Source of the DNA: Trichoplusia ni
Lineage: Eukaryota; Arthropoda; Insecta; Lepidoptera; Noctuidae
NCBI RefSeq assembly: GCF_003590095.1
Contig: NC_039478.1
Location: forward strand, 5,642,001 to 5,706,000
Direction of reading: 5' to 3'
DNA length: 64,000 nucleotides
Part shown: positions 1-12,828 of the stretch, piece by piece
How the letters are laid out: every line of letters starts with the position of its first letter
Position numbering within the stretch: position 1 is the first letter of the stretch
The notes under the pieces: model-generated
Database searches by the model: none
What the model was told of the DNA's origin: nothing
Seen by the model: the letters and a program-made list of their open reading frames with translations, nothing else
Translations under genes and position numbers: made by a program

Positions 1-1779
1 GGTTCCCATTACGCTCTACATAATTGACGTTGTTTGGTGATTTTAGGCTTGTAATATTACTAGGTTTCAACTGGGCTTTTGCCGGCGTAGAAGTTCGTTA
101 TTATTTCAAAACTTTGCTTATACCCTTTGATGTGGTTCAGACTTATTCCATACCAATTTTCATCTCAATCGATGTCGAGATTTTCCCAGAACGCCCAAAA
201 AATTGAAAGTTAGGTAAATGTGTTATGCAGTTTCATAGTAGCATGGATGGATTCTTTTATGTCCGTTTTAAAATAGAATCCCTAAACTTTCCTATTAAAT
301 TAAGCCACCCACGTTGCAATAAAAACCAATTAAAATTTAACAACGACTCAAACAGCATATACACTTAAAATATGCATTACGACGACGTTAATTCTTAATG
401 GTTCCCTCTCGTTTAGAATTTCGTTGCCAAATTGGCATTACAAGCAAATAAGCCGCCGCGTCTAGTGGCACGTGTAACATTTCACGGTTTTCGGATAACA
501 TAAATATAAACACAAACATACACCGTTGTAATTGAGTGATTTCCAATATGGTTATTCCATTTGGACCGTCAGGTGATGGTCACCTATCCAAGCTTTGAAA
601 TTAGATCAACCAAAATCTTACTGGCATTTATTGAAGCAGAACCAGCAACATTAAAAAAAATGTTGCAAAGGTGCAAGTAGACCTAATCCAAAGACAGAAC
701 CCGTAGATATTCATTCACGATACTCAATAATCATATGATTGGGAATCTTACGAAAAGATTGGACAAACCTTCTTTAGCTCTCCAAAGGGTCCTTTTGATA
801 TCCTAGACCCAGATGATACGAAATTTATTACAAAAGAAACAAAGACCTTTTCACATTACAGCCGGATCTTATATTTCTTTTTTATAAATCATAACATGTT
901 GTTTGCCGTCCTTAATCTTGTTCCCGGTCACTGTCCTTTTTGAAGGGCTTACGATTTAACTGGGATTTGGGCTTCTTTCAAGAAATTTTTTGTATTCTGA
1001 TACAAATCATGTAGGTATTGAGTTTTGGTTTTCAGTTCCCTTTGATGTTAACCCAAAACTAGCTTATCTTCTCTGTTTTTTCTCCTACTAAGTGATCAAG
1101 CTTTTGCAAGCGATTGCGAGTCTTCGTATAATTAGTGACTTATAATTGCTCGTAAGCATAGGATTTTTTGGAGTTACACCACTCTTAACTCTTGCAAGTG
1201 TACTATTCTTCCCAAACCCGCTCGGTTTAACCCTCTTGTACACCTGATGTTCTTTAAAGGGCTTTTAAAATGTCATCGTCAATATTTAAGGATTCGCTAA
1301 GGCAATAATTTTTGGAAACTAATTGGTATGGACTACATCATCATGAATAATGGTGATGAAGTATAAAGTATGGAAGCCAAAACCCGTGTCGAAAATATCC
1401 GAGAAAGTGCTTTACAAACACAAACTACTTTATTTACGATGCACATGTATGATATACCTACCTATTATATAATAACGTTGTTGTTACGAATGACTAACAC
1501 ATGTTATTATATTGCCGATCTAAATATTATGCTAACATGTTTATGAGGTCATTTCCTTTAGAGTTAAGCGACACGTGTCGTGTTGAACAACTAAACAACT
1601 TTTATTCCAGTTGACAATTTGGAGACTGTAAGTAGTTGGTAATATTGTCGTTTATCGTGTTGGCCTTGCGATTATATGCATGGAGGTGCAACGTAGGTAA
1701 AGTAAAAATGTGTCATTTTTCAAAGGTAAGAAATCTCTGAGAACCTGAAACCTGGAAACTTGAATGGAAACCTGGATTC
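1..1779. other. AT-rich non-coding DNA, nothing recognised
   Basis: No open frame with protein-like composition, no recognisable repeat end and no RNA gene. Short open frames here are what AT-rich DNA gives by chance. Confidence 0.6.
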
Positions 1780-1902
1780 CAAATATTGGAATCTTAATTC
1801 GCCAAGCCGCAGTGAGCTAGCGTGGTGATCAATGCTCAAACCTTCGCTATACGGGAAGAGGCCTGTGCCCAGCTATGGGACGTACATATATAAGCTGGTA
1901 TT
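1780..1902 (+). repeat. LINE 3' tail relic
   Basis: This carries the run 'gaggcctgtgcccag', then 'ctatgggacgtacatatat', preceded by 'aagccgcagtgagctagcg'. Lepidopteran LINE 3' tails typically read '...gaggcctgtgcccagcagtgggacgtatataggctg', so this is a diverged plus-strand copy. Only the terminal part of the element is present, as expected for a 5'-truncated retrotransposition. Assignment to a LINE clade is not possible from this piece. Confidence 0.6.
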
Positions 1903-3041
1903 ATAAGTGATTTTGTAAGGTACCTAAGTATACTTCTATACAAGCTGACGACTAAGGTAAGTGCAGTGATTTACAAATCAGTCTTATCACTTAAAAATTA
2001 TGGTTGAATCCATTTCGTAATCGCTACTCAAGTACATATTATTATATAACAGAGTTTTGCATGTATGTTGATTGTTTTAGCTTATACCGTATCTGTTATT
2101 TATTGCGACAAATTATACATTGTGCCTTTTAGTGCTATAATAAATCATGGGCATTGGGCATTAAGTGTTAACGCCGACAAGGATTCCGTTATGTCGAATT
2201 GCTCAAGATCTATAAAGGCATGTAATACATAGGTAAGTCATCAGCATCAGCTCAAAAGATTCTAAGAGTAGTAGGCTTATAGATTTATCATTCAATTGTT
2301 TGGAATGTGCCTAACCAATAAACATAATAAAAAAGAATTAATTTTTGAATATTTAATCTGAAACCTTCAAGAGGCTTAAGAAAGATAGAACAGAATTGCC
2401 TAGTAGGACACCATATATGTGACATGAAAAACAGTAAAACTTTTATGGGACATACTAATTACACATATGTGAAATAGGCACCCGTTCCATATAAAATACT
2501 ATGTGACCCCATACAGTCTAGACGGATTATCGCAATAGCACCTCATACATTTAATACGACAGTGTCTAGTATTCATGATTTTCAGAAGCCATTTGTCACG
2601 TCACGGACGTTGAACCCGGTAATGAGTTGCAAAGTTAAATAATACAAAAACTACAAATTGTATGTACGATTGTTCAAGAGTTTCGAATTGGATGAGAGCC
2701 AAAACGAACTTTGTACCTAGTGTAGTACATTATATTATGAGAATAATAGCGATGTCCGTGTTTGGAGTAATCTGAGTTTCCTTATGGGTCTATAATATGA
2801 GATCCATTATGATTGTATGGGAATTGGATCAAGTGTAATCCAAAATTGCAACTCTAGGGCAAAATGATTCTACGGTTAAAACTATTTGCCTTTCTGGAAT
2901 CTGCTTGGTGGTCTCTTTCCAATTAAAACCACACCGTGTTTGACCAAATTGTTCTAGGCTTCAAAACCCTTAATACCTGCTCCATAAATTCGAAGCTATA
3001 ATTCTGAAATTTGATCATGAATATGCGAGTAAACTCGAATG
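1903..3041. other. AT-rich non-coding DNA
   Basis: No gene recognised. Two isolated GTAAGT donor-like words, near 1957 and 2233, have no convincing open frame or acceptor upstream. Confidence 0.5.
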
Positions 3042-3047
3042 TTTATT
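3042..3047 (-). promoter_or_regulatory. Candidate poly(A) signal AATAAA
   Basis: On the minus strand AATAAA follows directly after the stop codon of the open frame at 3048-3359. The hexamer is common in AT-rich DNA, so only its placement makes it notable. Confidence 0.25.
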
Positions 3048-3359
3048 TTAACTCAACATCAAAACGTCGTTGTCGTCATCGAAATCGCCAGCAAACGCCA
3101 GTATAGTTTTATTATCTTTAGCTAAGACAGCTAACCTTCTACAAATAGTCCATATCACCCTTAAACTAGTTATGGTAGTCGTAATGACCAACAGCGCCTT
3201 GCTGTGATCATAAAACGACACTTTATTACTGAAGACTATAGATGTCAATAATATCAATGGTATCTGGGGGCCTAGTACCATCTTCTCAAGCGAACCTGTT
3301 GAAGTTGTAAAAGAAAGAGAACGCGCTAGTCGGCGTAGAGTGTTGTCTCTCTTCCACAG
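3048..3359 (-). CDS. Candidate terminal exon, unknown membrane-type protein
   Basis: An open frame of 103 codons follows a minus-strand acceptor-like '...acttgcag' and ends in TAA next to AATAAA. The product starts LWKRDNTLRRLAR, has a hydrophobic middle (residues ~35-70, with LLTSIVFS and ALLVITTTIT), a basic segment (CRRLAVLAK) and an acidic tail ending DDDNDVLMLS. Third positions are roughly balanced and the composition is not the N/K/I/F-rich type that random AT-rich frames give. There is no initiator at the 5' end; an in-frame stop lies just upstream of the acceptor, so it must be an exon if it is real. I recognise no family. Frames of this length occur by chance several times in a window like this, so it stays a candidate. 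Confidence 0.3.
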   Translation of the reverse strand: MWKRDNTLRRLARSLSFTTSTGSLEKMVLGPQIPLILLTSIVFSNKVSFYDHSKALLVITTTITSLRVIWTICRRLAVLAKDNKTILAFAGDFDDDNDVLMLS

Positions 3360-3365
3360 CTGCAA

Positions 3366-3944
3366 GTAGTTAACTTAAGTATGTGGTGGTAGTTTCGTTA
3401 TGGGATGTCGGCTGACCCCACTTTATGTAGAATTCGTTATGGTTATTTCTCAGTTTGCTTCTCATTTAGCATTTACGTCAATGGATTGCGATATTATTGT
3501 TACATATTTATTTTGCGATAGATGAGCTAGATAAATGGCTTTATCTAGTTTGTAGTTATTTGCTCTCTGAACTTCCTGAGAAAGGCAATACATAAATAAA
3601 TTATTTATTGTCATATATTCAGTCTAGGTCCGTTTTAAAAATATTATTACATTTTCTTGTTATCAAGTATGAGTATTTCACTTGAGAATTTCTAAATTTA
3701 CGCCTTGTGCTTTTCCTATTCATTAACCAATCAACAATTCTCTAGTATAATATGATTTATTTATTTATTAAAAGGTACATGGTAAAATAGATTAAATCTG
3801 CTGCGATGTCCAACAAAAGTATCGACATAGTTTGTCTATTAGTTGTTAAAAGTATTGTTAAGTTTTACAAGTGTACCGTGATCCATTTTACTATTTCTGA
3901 TTAATTTCCTTGCGGGTTCCAAGGCAGTTAATTGTTCCCCCTGG
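3366..3944. other. AT-rich non-coding DNA, nothing recognised
   Basis: No coding signal, no repeat end and no RNA gene seen. Confidence 0.55.
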
Positions 3945-4047
3945 GACACACCGAACTTGAGTGTTTCGGTGGTTTTCGTGGGTTTCATTGTAGATCCTGG
4001 CTTACAGGAGTTGCAATGGCGGGCATGTGTGGCGGGCTAGTCCCATA
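3945..4047 (-). repeat. Probable interspersed-repeat relic
   Basis: This is a GC-richer patch. On the minus strand it reads as 'actagcccgccacacatgcc' followed by 'cattgcaactcctgtaagcc'. These phrases look like a moderately repeated lepidopteran sequence, but no ends or target duplication are visible, so the class is unknown. Confidence 0.3.
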
Positions 4048-7035
4048 AAAAAGTTTACTGTGATACAACATTCGCAAAGGATGGTGTTTTATCATTTAGG
4101 TCACATACTTTGGATCAGAAACTTGTTTTAATTTATCCTTTACTATCCTTACCCCAAAATCTACATATCAAAAGATTCTGATGTTTCTCATATAATCTTA
4201 GGTTTTCAAAGGGTAAAAGAGGAACCCGTTGGAGTGGGATTTCTCACAGATTATGTTTTTTCCCCTTATTATAAACTTGATGGGTGATCAATTTCTAGAA
4301 TCCTATTTTTTTACTTAACCGGTTTTTATTATACACTTATGTGTATTATGCCTACTAACAAAAGTTGGTTAATTTATTTTTAATCATTTACCACATTATT
4401 AGAATTTGCTTCTGACGAGTTCCATTTAAAATAGAGTAAAAATTCTAGGAATTAAGGTCTAAACTTACCGTTAACCCTAGAACAATCTCGAATCTCGAAA
4501 TAATTAGAAAGTTTTCAAATACTCAACATATCTGACATTTTTATTTAATGAACATTTGCGGTTCTTTTTCTAAATTCGATTCATGGGAAAGAAATCTTAA
4601 AGAATGTACCTAATTAAATCCTGTTGACTTTTTTTTTAATATTTTTCTTACTAAAATAAAGTTTTACAAAAAACATGTTTAAAAATAGTTTTAACGAATG
4701 CATTATCGTAATAGTTTTTGGAGACATTCGTTTTGCTGAAAATAATGTTATATGTACACACCTATATCTTGTTTATTTATTTCTAGCCTTCTTATCAATA
4801 ATCTTTTTGCGAACTCGTTTCGGACACATGCCAATATTGTACTCGTAAATATCTTAATTTTTTTTTAATGTTTCCAGTTTTCGATTCCAGTGTCTGACTA
4901 CCAAACTATTAGTTATTAAACCTATGTGGGGAGAAAGTGTAATCAAAGGCGTTTAATATCGTACGACATCTTACAACAAAAATCAAGTTGTAACACATTA
5001 ATTTTTGAATGTTCTTAATTAATTGTTAACAAAAATATATAAGATAGAAGCCGCTTAGGTAATTAAGATCACTAACATAAGACTTGAAGGTGACTCCATC
5101 ACCCTTATCTTTTTGCACTATAGCTACTGTATTTATTTCTTACATAAAATCAGAAAGATATAAATTTTGCAACCTTATAAAACCGCGTAGAAATATCGAA
5201 TTTATACAATGTATACAAAAATGAAAGAAACCATTTGGTAACGTGTGAGCAATATGCAAATTCGAGTTTTGTCATGTTTAGAATTCAAAATGTATTCTTG
5301 TATTTACATACCTGTTTATGTATACAATGTAAAAAATACATACATTTATTTATTTGTCTGACGTGTGTAGGTAATTGTAATAAAGATATTATGCCAACTT
5401 CAAAGACGACGCGAAAGATTCTGTCTAATTATTTGAAAAAAAAACGCGTTTTCGATCTGCAACCTTTAGGAATAACTCGTAATTATTTTTCTGAGTCTTC
5501 TGACAATATTTTTAAAAAGTAGTTTTCCTGTCTGTTTAATATTCCTCTCCATTTTAATAGGATTGACATCAAACATAATTTCTGCACGGATATGCGACCG
5601 TTAATCGAATGATCATTGTTATGAATTCGATTGTTGCCTTGGAAAAATATCTGCGATCCATAATTCAAGGCTTTACCCATGTGATTACAATGCTTGTCAA
5701 ACCCCTGCAAAACAATATAATATTTTTTTTAGTACGGGTGTCGTTAAATAAAAACATGATTCACATCACATCACATGAAAGTATGAAGGTGATTTGGATA
5801 ATTTAGGTCCGTCTTCGATTTTGCGATTACGCTTATCTTGTAAACGATGGCTGTCGTAAAGGACAGTATCTTTGAATTTTTATCGCATTACTATCTGGGG
5901 TATCACGCTAATGTCCAGAAAATCGCTATCGATTTAACAATCATATTAGATTGCGTCAATGTTTATCGTAAGAGTGAAAATCAAAACATACAAAAAATGT
6001 GTTATTTAATAATGTAGGTAGGACTGACATTGTTTGATTTAGCTACAAATATAGACACATTGCATTGAGATACATAAATACCTTTTACAACCACATTTAT
6101 GACGATTATAATTATAAAAAAAAGTATTTTTTACACTTAAGTCTCCTTATTCACATGGATAACATGTTCAAAAAAAATTATTACAGCCCAATATTGACGT
6201 ATGGCTTTTTTGAAATACCTATACAGACAAAAACTATAACTTTAAAATTCCTACTTTAGTTTTCGTTGAATTGCACATTTCTCTCGAGGCAGACGCCAGG
6301 TTCTTTCAAGTGCACACAACTGCAATTCAAGTGTTGTCTGCAAATCCTTGTCTGGCCGTACTAACGAAAGTATTGATTCATTCTTACTGGCCTCTTCTTA
6401 CTTTTTTAAACTGCACTATTTATAGTAGAGAACGTACCTATTATGAAGTTTGAAAGTATAAATACTCCTTTGATAATTTTATAGAATATTTACATAGATG
6501 TTTTTGTTTTAGTTATAATCGTTAGTTCTAAGTTTAAATAAATTAATGGTTTATTATTATACTTCCTCGCACTACCTAATTGTTTTTATTAAAAAATCTG
6601 AGTTTGAATAAAAAAAATTGGTAAAATTTCATAAAAAACAAATCTGTCCTTTTTGTAGCTAATCGTAACAAGTACCCCAAACAAGATATACTTTGTGACC
6701 ACGTAGTAAAGCAATCAAAAACTGATATATTACGGCATTAAAAATTATCGTAATTATAATTTGCGTTCAAGATTTTCAGTACTCGGTCATATGAACGCGA
6801 TAACGTGAATTGAACATTCGAATTGTGATAAGAATTGTTTGAATATCTCACGCCAAAGCAATCGAATTGTTGGGATAAAAAATTAAAACATACACTTGAA
6901 GTTTTAAGAGTAGAGAGGCTACTTCGGAAGTCTGGATTGAATTTATGATTATACATATTAATTTAAAGAATAAACCTGTACGTATCATTCAAACCTATCG
7001 ATTCAAAGGCTTGAAAAACGGGGTTCCAAAATTTT
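4048..7035. other. Long AT-rich stretch without genes
   Basis: About 3 kb with short chance frames only, several T-rich or A-rich runs and no recognisable transposon end. Confidence 0.55.
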
Positions 7036-7100
7036 GCTTTGAATCGTCAACCCGCAGCGACCAAGCATGGAGATCAGTACTCACGTTGTAAGGGGTAATC
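7036..7100 (+). repeat. Short degraded LINE-tail fragment
   Basis: The phrase 'aatcgtcaacccgcagcgac' followed by 'caagcatggagatcagt' matches the region just upstream of the LINE 3' tail seen at 1780-1902. The terminal 'cccagcagtgggac' part is missing. Confidence 0.4.
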
Positions 7101-7643
7101 TCTGGATCAACTGAAATGATTTACCAATAGTGCCATTTGTGTTAATAAGCTATTTATCAATCCGGAAAATACTTATACTTAAGTTTTGTGTTCTATATGC
7201 GTCATAACGGCGAATTAACGCTTGGGCTACCACTATTTCTAGCCCATGGTTTAATTCCTATTGTGACTGGCATAAATCCAGCTATCGCAAACAGTCTACA
7301 TCAATAAATTCCTACATATTTTGTAAATGTCAAAGGATTCTTGACGCTTGAAGTTGTTTTCTTCAGTACTAATGTACTAATGTACTTCTAACCATATCAT
7401 AATTAATTTAAAATCAATATTAATACTAATACCGTAAAACATGATAAGGAAATGGCAACAGCTTACGCCTACATTAGTTACCTACCATAGTAATAAAATG
7501 GATATCACTGTATAGTAATTTTCCTATGATGTATTTATGTATGTCGCATAAACTATAAAATAGGTCATTCATGGATGATATGACCTAATACATGATAATA
7601 TGTTTGTATAACATTTCTCATGTATGGCAATATTACAAACAAG
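7101..7643. other. AT-rich non-coding DNA, nothing recognised
   Basis: No coding or repeat signal that I can support. Confidence 0.5.
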
Positions 7644-7858
7644 TTGCAGCCTGCGGGCCCGTCCGCAATAAATCTAAAATGATCGCACAGGAACAATAGA
7701 TAAATTGGGATAAAAAATATCCTATGTGTTAATCCTGGTTATAGTCTATCTCTGTACCAAGTTTCGTCTAAATCCGTTCAGTGGTTTTTGCGTGGAAGAG
7801 GAACAAACATCAATACATCCATACATACAAACTTTAGCGTTTGTAACATTAGTAGGAT
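7644..7858 (+). mobile_element. Lep1-like non-autonomous element (Helitron-like)
   Basis: It contains the characteristic series 'gggataaaaaatatcctatg', 'ctctgtaccaagtttcgtct', 'aaatccgttcagtggttttt', a short (ACAT)n-like 'acatccatacatacaaactt' and the end 'taacattagtaggat'. This order is common in Lepidoptera and has been described for the Lep1 Helitron-like superfamily. No ORF is present, so it would have moved using proteins of an autonomous relative. The left boundary is approximate. Confidence 0.6.
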
Positions 7859-8120
7859 AGTAAGACATACACGCATTATAATGTTACATTTGAAGTATAC
7901 TTAATACGATATCAATCAATAGATGGACTTTGTACAAAAGTTGAAATGTACTCTGTATAGGAGCGGCAATAAATTAATTATCTTTAATTGATTGCCGTTT
8001 CGTATTGACGTTAATTCATTAATGTGTAAATTGACGCGTGTTAATGACTTGTATTCGGCTAGTTGATAATTTTTTTGGTCGATTAAACGTTCATGTAAAC
8101 AATATATATTTATGCATCTA

Positions 8121-8275
8121 TAGCAGGGTAAAAACGGAAACGTATTGCTAAGGTTTCGCTGTGTGTCCGTCTGTTCGCTGTTTCGCTGTTTATATCTAAT
8201 GAATTGTGGTAACTAGCCATTTGAAATTTGCCGCTATGCCAAAAAATAAACAATGAAAATGAAAATAATGTTTTT
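8121..8275 (+). repeat. Copy of the 'TTAGGGTTCC' interspersed repeat
   Basis: Segments appear in the usual order: 'cagggtaaaaacgg', 'gtgtgtccgtctgtt', 'tatatctaatgaattgtggt', 'aactagccatttgaaattt', 'gccgctatgcc'. They align with the copies at 27671 and 59016. It is one of six partial copies in the window, all in plus orientation. The transposon class is not settled. Confidence 0.5.
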
Positions 8276-11052
8276 TCTGCCTATTGGCATGAAAGAAGAG
8301 TGGTATGAGAAGTACATGAATGACATTTAATTTTGTTGTTTTGCAGTTATTAAAGACATTGCAAAAATCATCAATGGGAATTGTTTTCTTTTAGGATTTT
8401 CCTAAATGAATCGACACCTCTATGAACAATGTCAACAATCAATTATTTATTATATGATTAATAGTCTGAATAGGCGTCGCTAATTGAGTCAATTTTAAAT
8501 GGCAATCAATACTATCAGTTTATTTAACTGCGTTGGAGTAATTGTTATCAAATGAACACAGTTCTAATTGGTCACGATAACCACAAAACAATATAAATTG
8601 ATTGGGACATTGATTTTTCTTAGTTAAAGTTTGTGATCAAGTCATTCGTTACGACGACTACAAAGAACTAATAGAAAATGAGCTCATTCGAACTAAACGA
8701 ATCAACTATTTTTTATCTATACTTAGGCTACAGGACTGTAAGTTCAGTATTTAAAATACTAAACCTGTACTATGGGTGATGATCCAGGATATTCAAATAG
8801 ACTACAAGTCAGATTTAGCCTTAGGAAGACCTTATACGAAACTCTCATAATGATTTATCAGACATTCCGAAATCAACCAAGGAATATCAATAACTAAAAA
8901 ACCAAAATGAATGAATGAATGAGAAACCTCCTTTTCCATAAGTCGGCAAAGAACAACATGTAAAGGAGAACCAAAATGCCTCTCAAGAAACAGGAGAATG
9001 CGGAAATGGCTAGCAGTCCATTACACTGGGCTGGTAATGATGACGACACTGATCTCAAACAACTCTCTATCCGTAATCCTTCCTAATGGCTGGCTTCACA
9101 GCTGAAGATAACAACGTCACATGGTTTTAAGGCCCGGCTCATGCGTCATTTTCTCAGGAAGAATCATCTCCATCTATAGACATAAGACTGGTGATGACGA
9201 GCAAGCAAACACCACTATTATGATGATACAAACGCAAATTTGTTGACTGTCAATGTAAACAAATGTAAAGTGTTTGTTGATATTTTTGTCGACGTGTGAA
9301 AAACGTCCACGTGGTCATGCGCGATTGAATCTGTGTAAGTAAACACGTGTATCTCGATTCTTGTCCTTTTTTGTAAATGTTTATGCGGAGCTGGAAATTC
9401 CTATTGAAATCCTAAAGCATTTGATAGTGAATCGTAAATTATTTTAGAGGCGTTACCTGTCGAATATAAATTACGTGTAGAATTAATTAGGCTCAATTTA
9501 TTGGGTCGTTTTGGACAGTGTCACAAAAACAGATTTATATTACAATTCAACAGAAATATTTTATTTAAAGCCAAAAACCTCTTTAATCTGTCCTAGCCAT
9601 AAGTCTATACTGCTTCTGGGTTAAATAAATTATCATTTTTTAACTTACAATGCTATATGTATAAAGAAAAATAGACCCACGTGTATAGGTTTTATACCTA
9701 AAATGTCATAACATGTTGAAATATGAGGCAAGCATGCGTCATGCAACCTGTTAGACTAACATTACTTAATAAAGATTAGCGAACTTGACAAAGTATCAGA
9801 AATGTTTCAATTTGATCTAGCCTATTGAAAGCCAATAAAACCAAAGACGTTCAATTATGAGGAACTAAATTAAATATAGCTACAAAAAAAAATCTGAAAC
9901 TTGGTTAAATTTATTCTCGCTCTTCAATTCTAGAAATTTTTGAAATGTTTTCGCATAAGCTGGTCCTCATTTGATTCCAATCGTAATTACATTGCCATTT
10001 GTCCCAAAATATATATTCAGCCGTATGGTTATCCCGATAAGATCAATAAACTGCAACCGAATCTTTTCGAATAATAGCTGATTTGACATTCAGATTTCGT
10101 TTTACAAAAGTTTATAAGATAGCCACAGAAATCACACATGCCTCGAATATGTTACGTAGTTTCGCGAAAGGGCGGGCATTTTTCGTTTCTGACCTTTTGA
10201 CACAAACTGGAACACGTTTTACTCCCAACTTCATATGCACTATTCATATACACTCAGTTATAATTTACAGAGTGTACAATTGTACAGTTAACTTAGTAAC
10301 GCCTTTGCAAATATTCAGACTTCAACGAGGAAATATTTTAATGTCCTTATTGTTTCGGACCTCTTCAAAATATTCCTAAAACAAAGTGTATTCACCTTCA
10401 AGATGACAGGTGATGTATTACTGAACAAGGTCGACCTCCTTCGTCCTTCCAAATCCACTTTAAGTATTTTGTTCACGAATTTTAATGTCATCGATGGTAT
10501 TCATTGTTTCTAACTCAAGCGTGTCACTAAAAACTGGTTTCGATTACTTGCCTTTGATGCTGGGTTATAGGAGGCCAGGTTGATTGACCTGCGTAAACTA
10601 GCTTTTCTAGCAGCTTTATGTTATCGGCTTTGTAAGTGTTATGTTATAAACAATAAATATCAATTAGCAGCGTTGTTCGGAAATTTGCTTTAAAGAATCG
10701 TCGCAGCAAAAAATGTGGAGTTATAGTGGGAATTCATGTTCATTGTCCGTCGCTTTAATTGCTTTCATCAGTCACCAGTGGTAAATAACGTGATACAAAG
10801 TGAAAATTAACTACTATAAAATACAAAATCAACGTTCTCTCCTGTTGAACTAATGAGAAAAAAGAGTTTACCATCCAATTTAACAGACTCAACAGTTAAA
10901 TAAACATTCCGTTCGTTCCCTGCTGGGAGTGCGCGCCAACTTCGCCCGCGTTTGTTGCAAAGCCACATCAAAGCTAGTCTGGAGCTGCCCCGTAAAATGC
11001 TTTGTTTATACAACAATGTTTACATATGTCTTCGCTAAGAACACCTGTACAG
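8276..11052. other. Mostly featureless DNA, CpG-richer at the right end
   Basis: This holds a short (ATGA)n microsatellite at about 8907-8922. A GTAAGT at 9335 ends a short open, CpG-containing stretch (9271-9334), but there is no polypyrimidine tract. The segment 10900-11000 is clearly GC-richer than its surroundings and may be regulatory DNA for the exon candidate at 11085. Confidence 0.4.
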
Positions 11053-11084
11053 TAATCTGAGACAAAAGGACTAAAGAAAGTATT

Positions 11085-11159
11085 ATGTATGGAAACTTGG
11101 TGGTGACGCGGCTTGGCATGATACGAGTCACGCGCGCCGCGACGTCGGCTGTGGACTTC
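11085..11159 (+). CDS. Candidate first coding exon with perfect splice donor
   Basis: An ATG opens a 25-codon frame (starts MYGNLVVTRLGMIRV, ends TSAVDF) that runs exactly to a GTAAGTATTT donor at 11160, in phase 0. An in-frame TGA lies at 11058-11060, so translation could not start further upstream without splicing. The exon is strikingly rich in CpG (for example 'cacgcgcgccgcgacgtcgg') compared with the AT-rich DNA on both sides, as insect exons often are. The DNA just upstream (10900-11050) is also GC-richer, which would suit an alternative first exon with its own promoter. I do not recognise the peptide, and no downstream partner exon can be assigned with certainty. Confidence 0.4.
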
Positions 11160-11176
11160 GTAAGTATTTACTTACG

Positions 11177-12395
11177 CGAGGTGAAAATAAATGGATTAGT
11201 TTAAACATCGCAAAACTGAAACGGAGAATATCCCGTGAAGGAAAAGAAAATTTTGAGTTAAAATTCGAATTTGATTATATTTTTAGGAGGTAGCAAATAA
11301 TATTTTGCCATGTTTCCGAAAAGTATTTGCCGGTAACTTACTATGCCTACCTCCGCATATTTGCGTCTTACATTTGTTTATCATGTGTGATAAATATTGA
11401 TTTGATTATCATAGGGATTTTCTCACCAACTCGTTACTTCGTGTTATATCCAGTACAAAGCTGTAGCTGTTAGCTGTGAGTTTAATTTAACACAAACACA
11501 CCTATTTATGCCGTTAAGTCTGTTCGTAAAATAGGTACTAAACCAATTAATACATAGTCGCACGCGAGGTTTAGATGACTTAAATGAGGGAACTAGACCA
11601 TTGTGTTTATTGTGTGACGAGATCTGCCTATCTCATGTACTGTCATGGAAACAGATATTTTCCATGATAAGTTTATAACTGCTTCGTGTATTTTGCACGA
11701 TTGCATCTGAATTGTAATTCGCAAATGATAGATATATATTCCAGATTCTGTTAGCCGACTTCCACTAATTGCTTCGGTACGTACAATAAACAAAGACGTA
11801 TTCTCGAGTCTTTGATCTTCATGGATGTCTGTTTATCGATAAACAAATCAACCTTCTGAATACTAGTACAAAATAGCAATTTGGATTCTACTTTAAGCCT
11901 CTAATCATTATTTTGCCCATTATCTGTATAAAATCTGTTTCGTAGTTTACCCTGATTAAGCAACACATGAAGATTAAAATACTCACTATCATCGTTACTT
12001 TTACTTTTGGTCTTACATTTACCGATGCGACCTTCTTTTTCTTTCTTTTATAAAACCTCAATCTTACAATGAAATCGTTTTAACATGTTACCACTTTACT
12101 GACATGTAAAGGTTACCTCATTACTCGAAACCTCAAAGTTCTGACAATTTGCCTGCCCGTCTGATTTTGCCAGTAATTAACAGCTATAGTAGAGCTACAT
12201 ATAGACGACCGCACATCACTGGCAGGTTGACGTAAACCGCCTTTATATATATTGTGTACTGTTGATTTGTTAGAATTCACTGTTGCCAATGATATGTGGG
12301 TTTCTGAATTAACTATCGAAAGGTCACAGAGCAATTCGCCAATGGAAATCCTTTGGGAGTTAATATGCTCTTGTACGATTTTTGGTTAAAGTATT
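11177..12395. other. AT-rich non-coding DNA
   Basis: No gene or repeat end recognised. The short open frames have random-like composition. Confidence 0.5.
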
Positions 12396-12563
12396 TCCAC
12401 ATTTTCCATTATATCTTCGCTAGTCACAGCGTGATTTTATATAGCTTATAGCCTTCCTTGATAAATGGTGTATTCAACACAAAAAGAATTTTTCAAATCG
12501 AACCAGTAGTTCCTGAGATTAGCGCGTTCAAACAAACAAACTCTTCAGCTTTATATATTAGTA
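12396..12563 (-). mobile_element. Older Helitron-like element, interrupted by a second copy
   Basis: This is a minus-strand copy of the element also present at 12564-12828 and 51974-52230. It lacks its 3' (CTAG) end and begins within the internal 'cattttccattatatcttcg' part. Its 5' terminus is split: 16 bases end at 12563, and the last four (TAGA) resume at 12829-12832, beyond the inserted younger copy. Confidence 0.7.
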
Positions 12564-12828
12564 CTAGCTGTTGCCCGCGACTTCGTCCCCGTGGGTAGAA
12601 GATATAAGTTATGATTTATACCGGCCCCGTTTTTTTCACATTTTCCATTGTATCTTCGCTCCTATTAGTCGCAGCGTGATGGTTTATAGCCCAAAGCCTT
12701 CCTCGATGAATGGTCTATTCAACACAAAGAGAATTTTTCAATTCGGACCAGTAGTTTCTGAGATTAGCGCGTTCAAACAAACAAACAATCAAACAAACAA
12801 ACTCTTCAGCTTTATATATTAGTATAGA
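12564..12828 (-). mobile_element. Complete non-autonomous Helitron-like element, nested
   Basis: This is a 265-bp element on the minus strand. Its 3' end is CTAG (12564-12567) and its 5' end, read on the minus strand, is TCTATACTAATATATAAAGC. It sits between A (12563) and T (12829), the usual Helitron A|T target, with no target duplication. It contains an expanded CAAA-type tract (12774-12801) and the 3' subterminal 'gcccgcgacttcgtccccgt' that can pair weakly as a hairpin. It has no coding capacity. Confidence 0.75.

Noticed and set aside
9271..9334. Possible exon ending at GTAAGT (CLLIFLSTCEKRPRGHARLN)
   Set aside because: Open frame and donor are fine, but the preceding AG has no pyrimidine tract and no start codon, so support is too weak.
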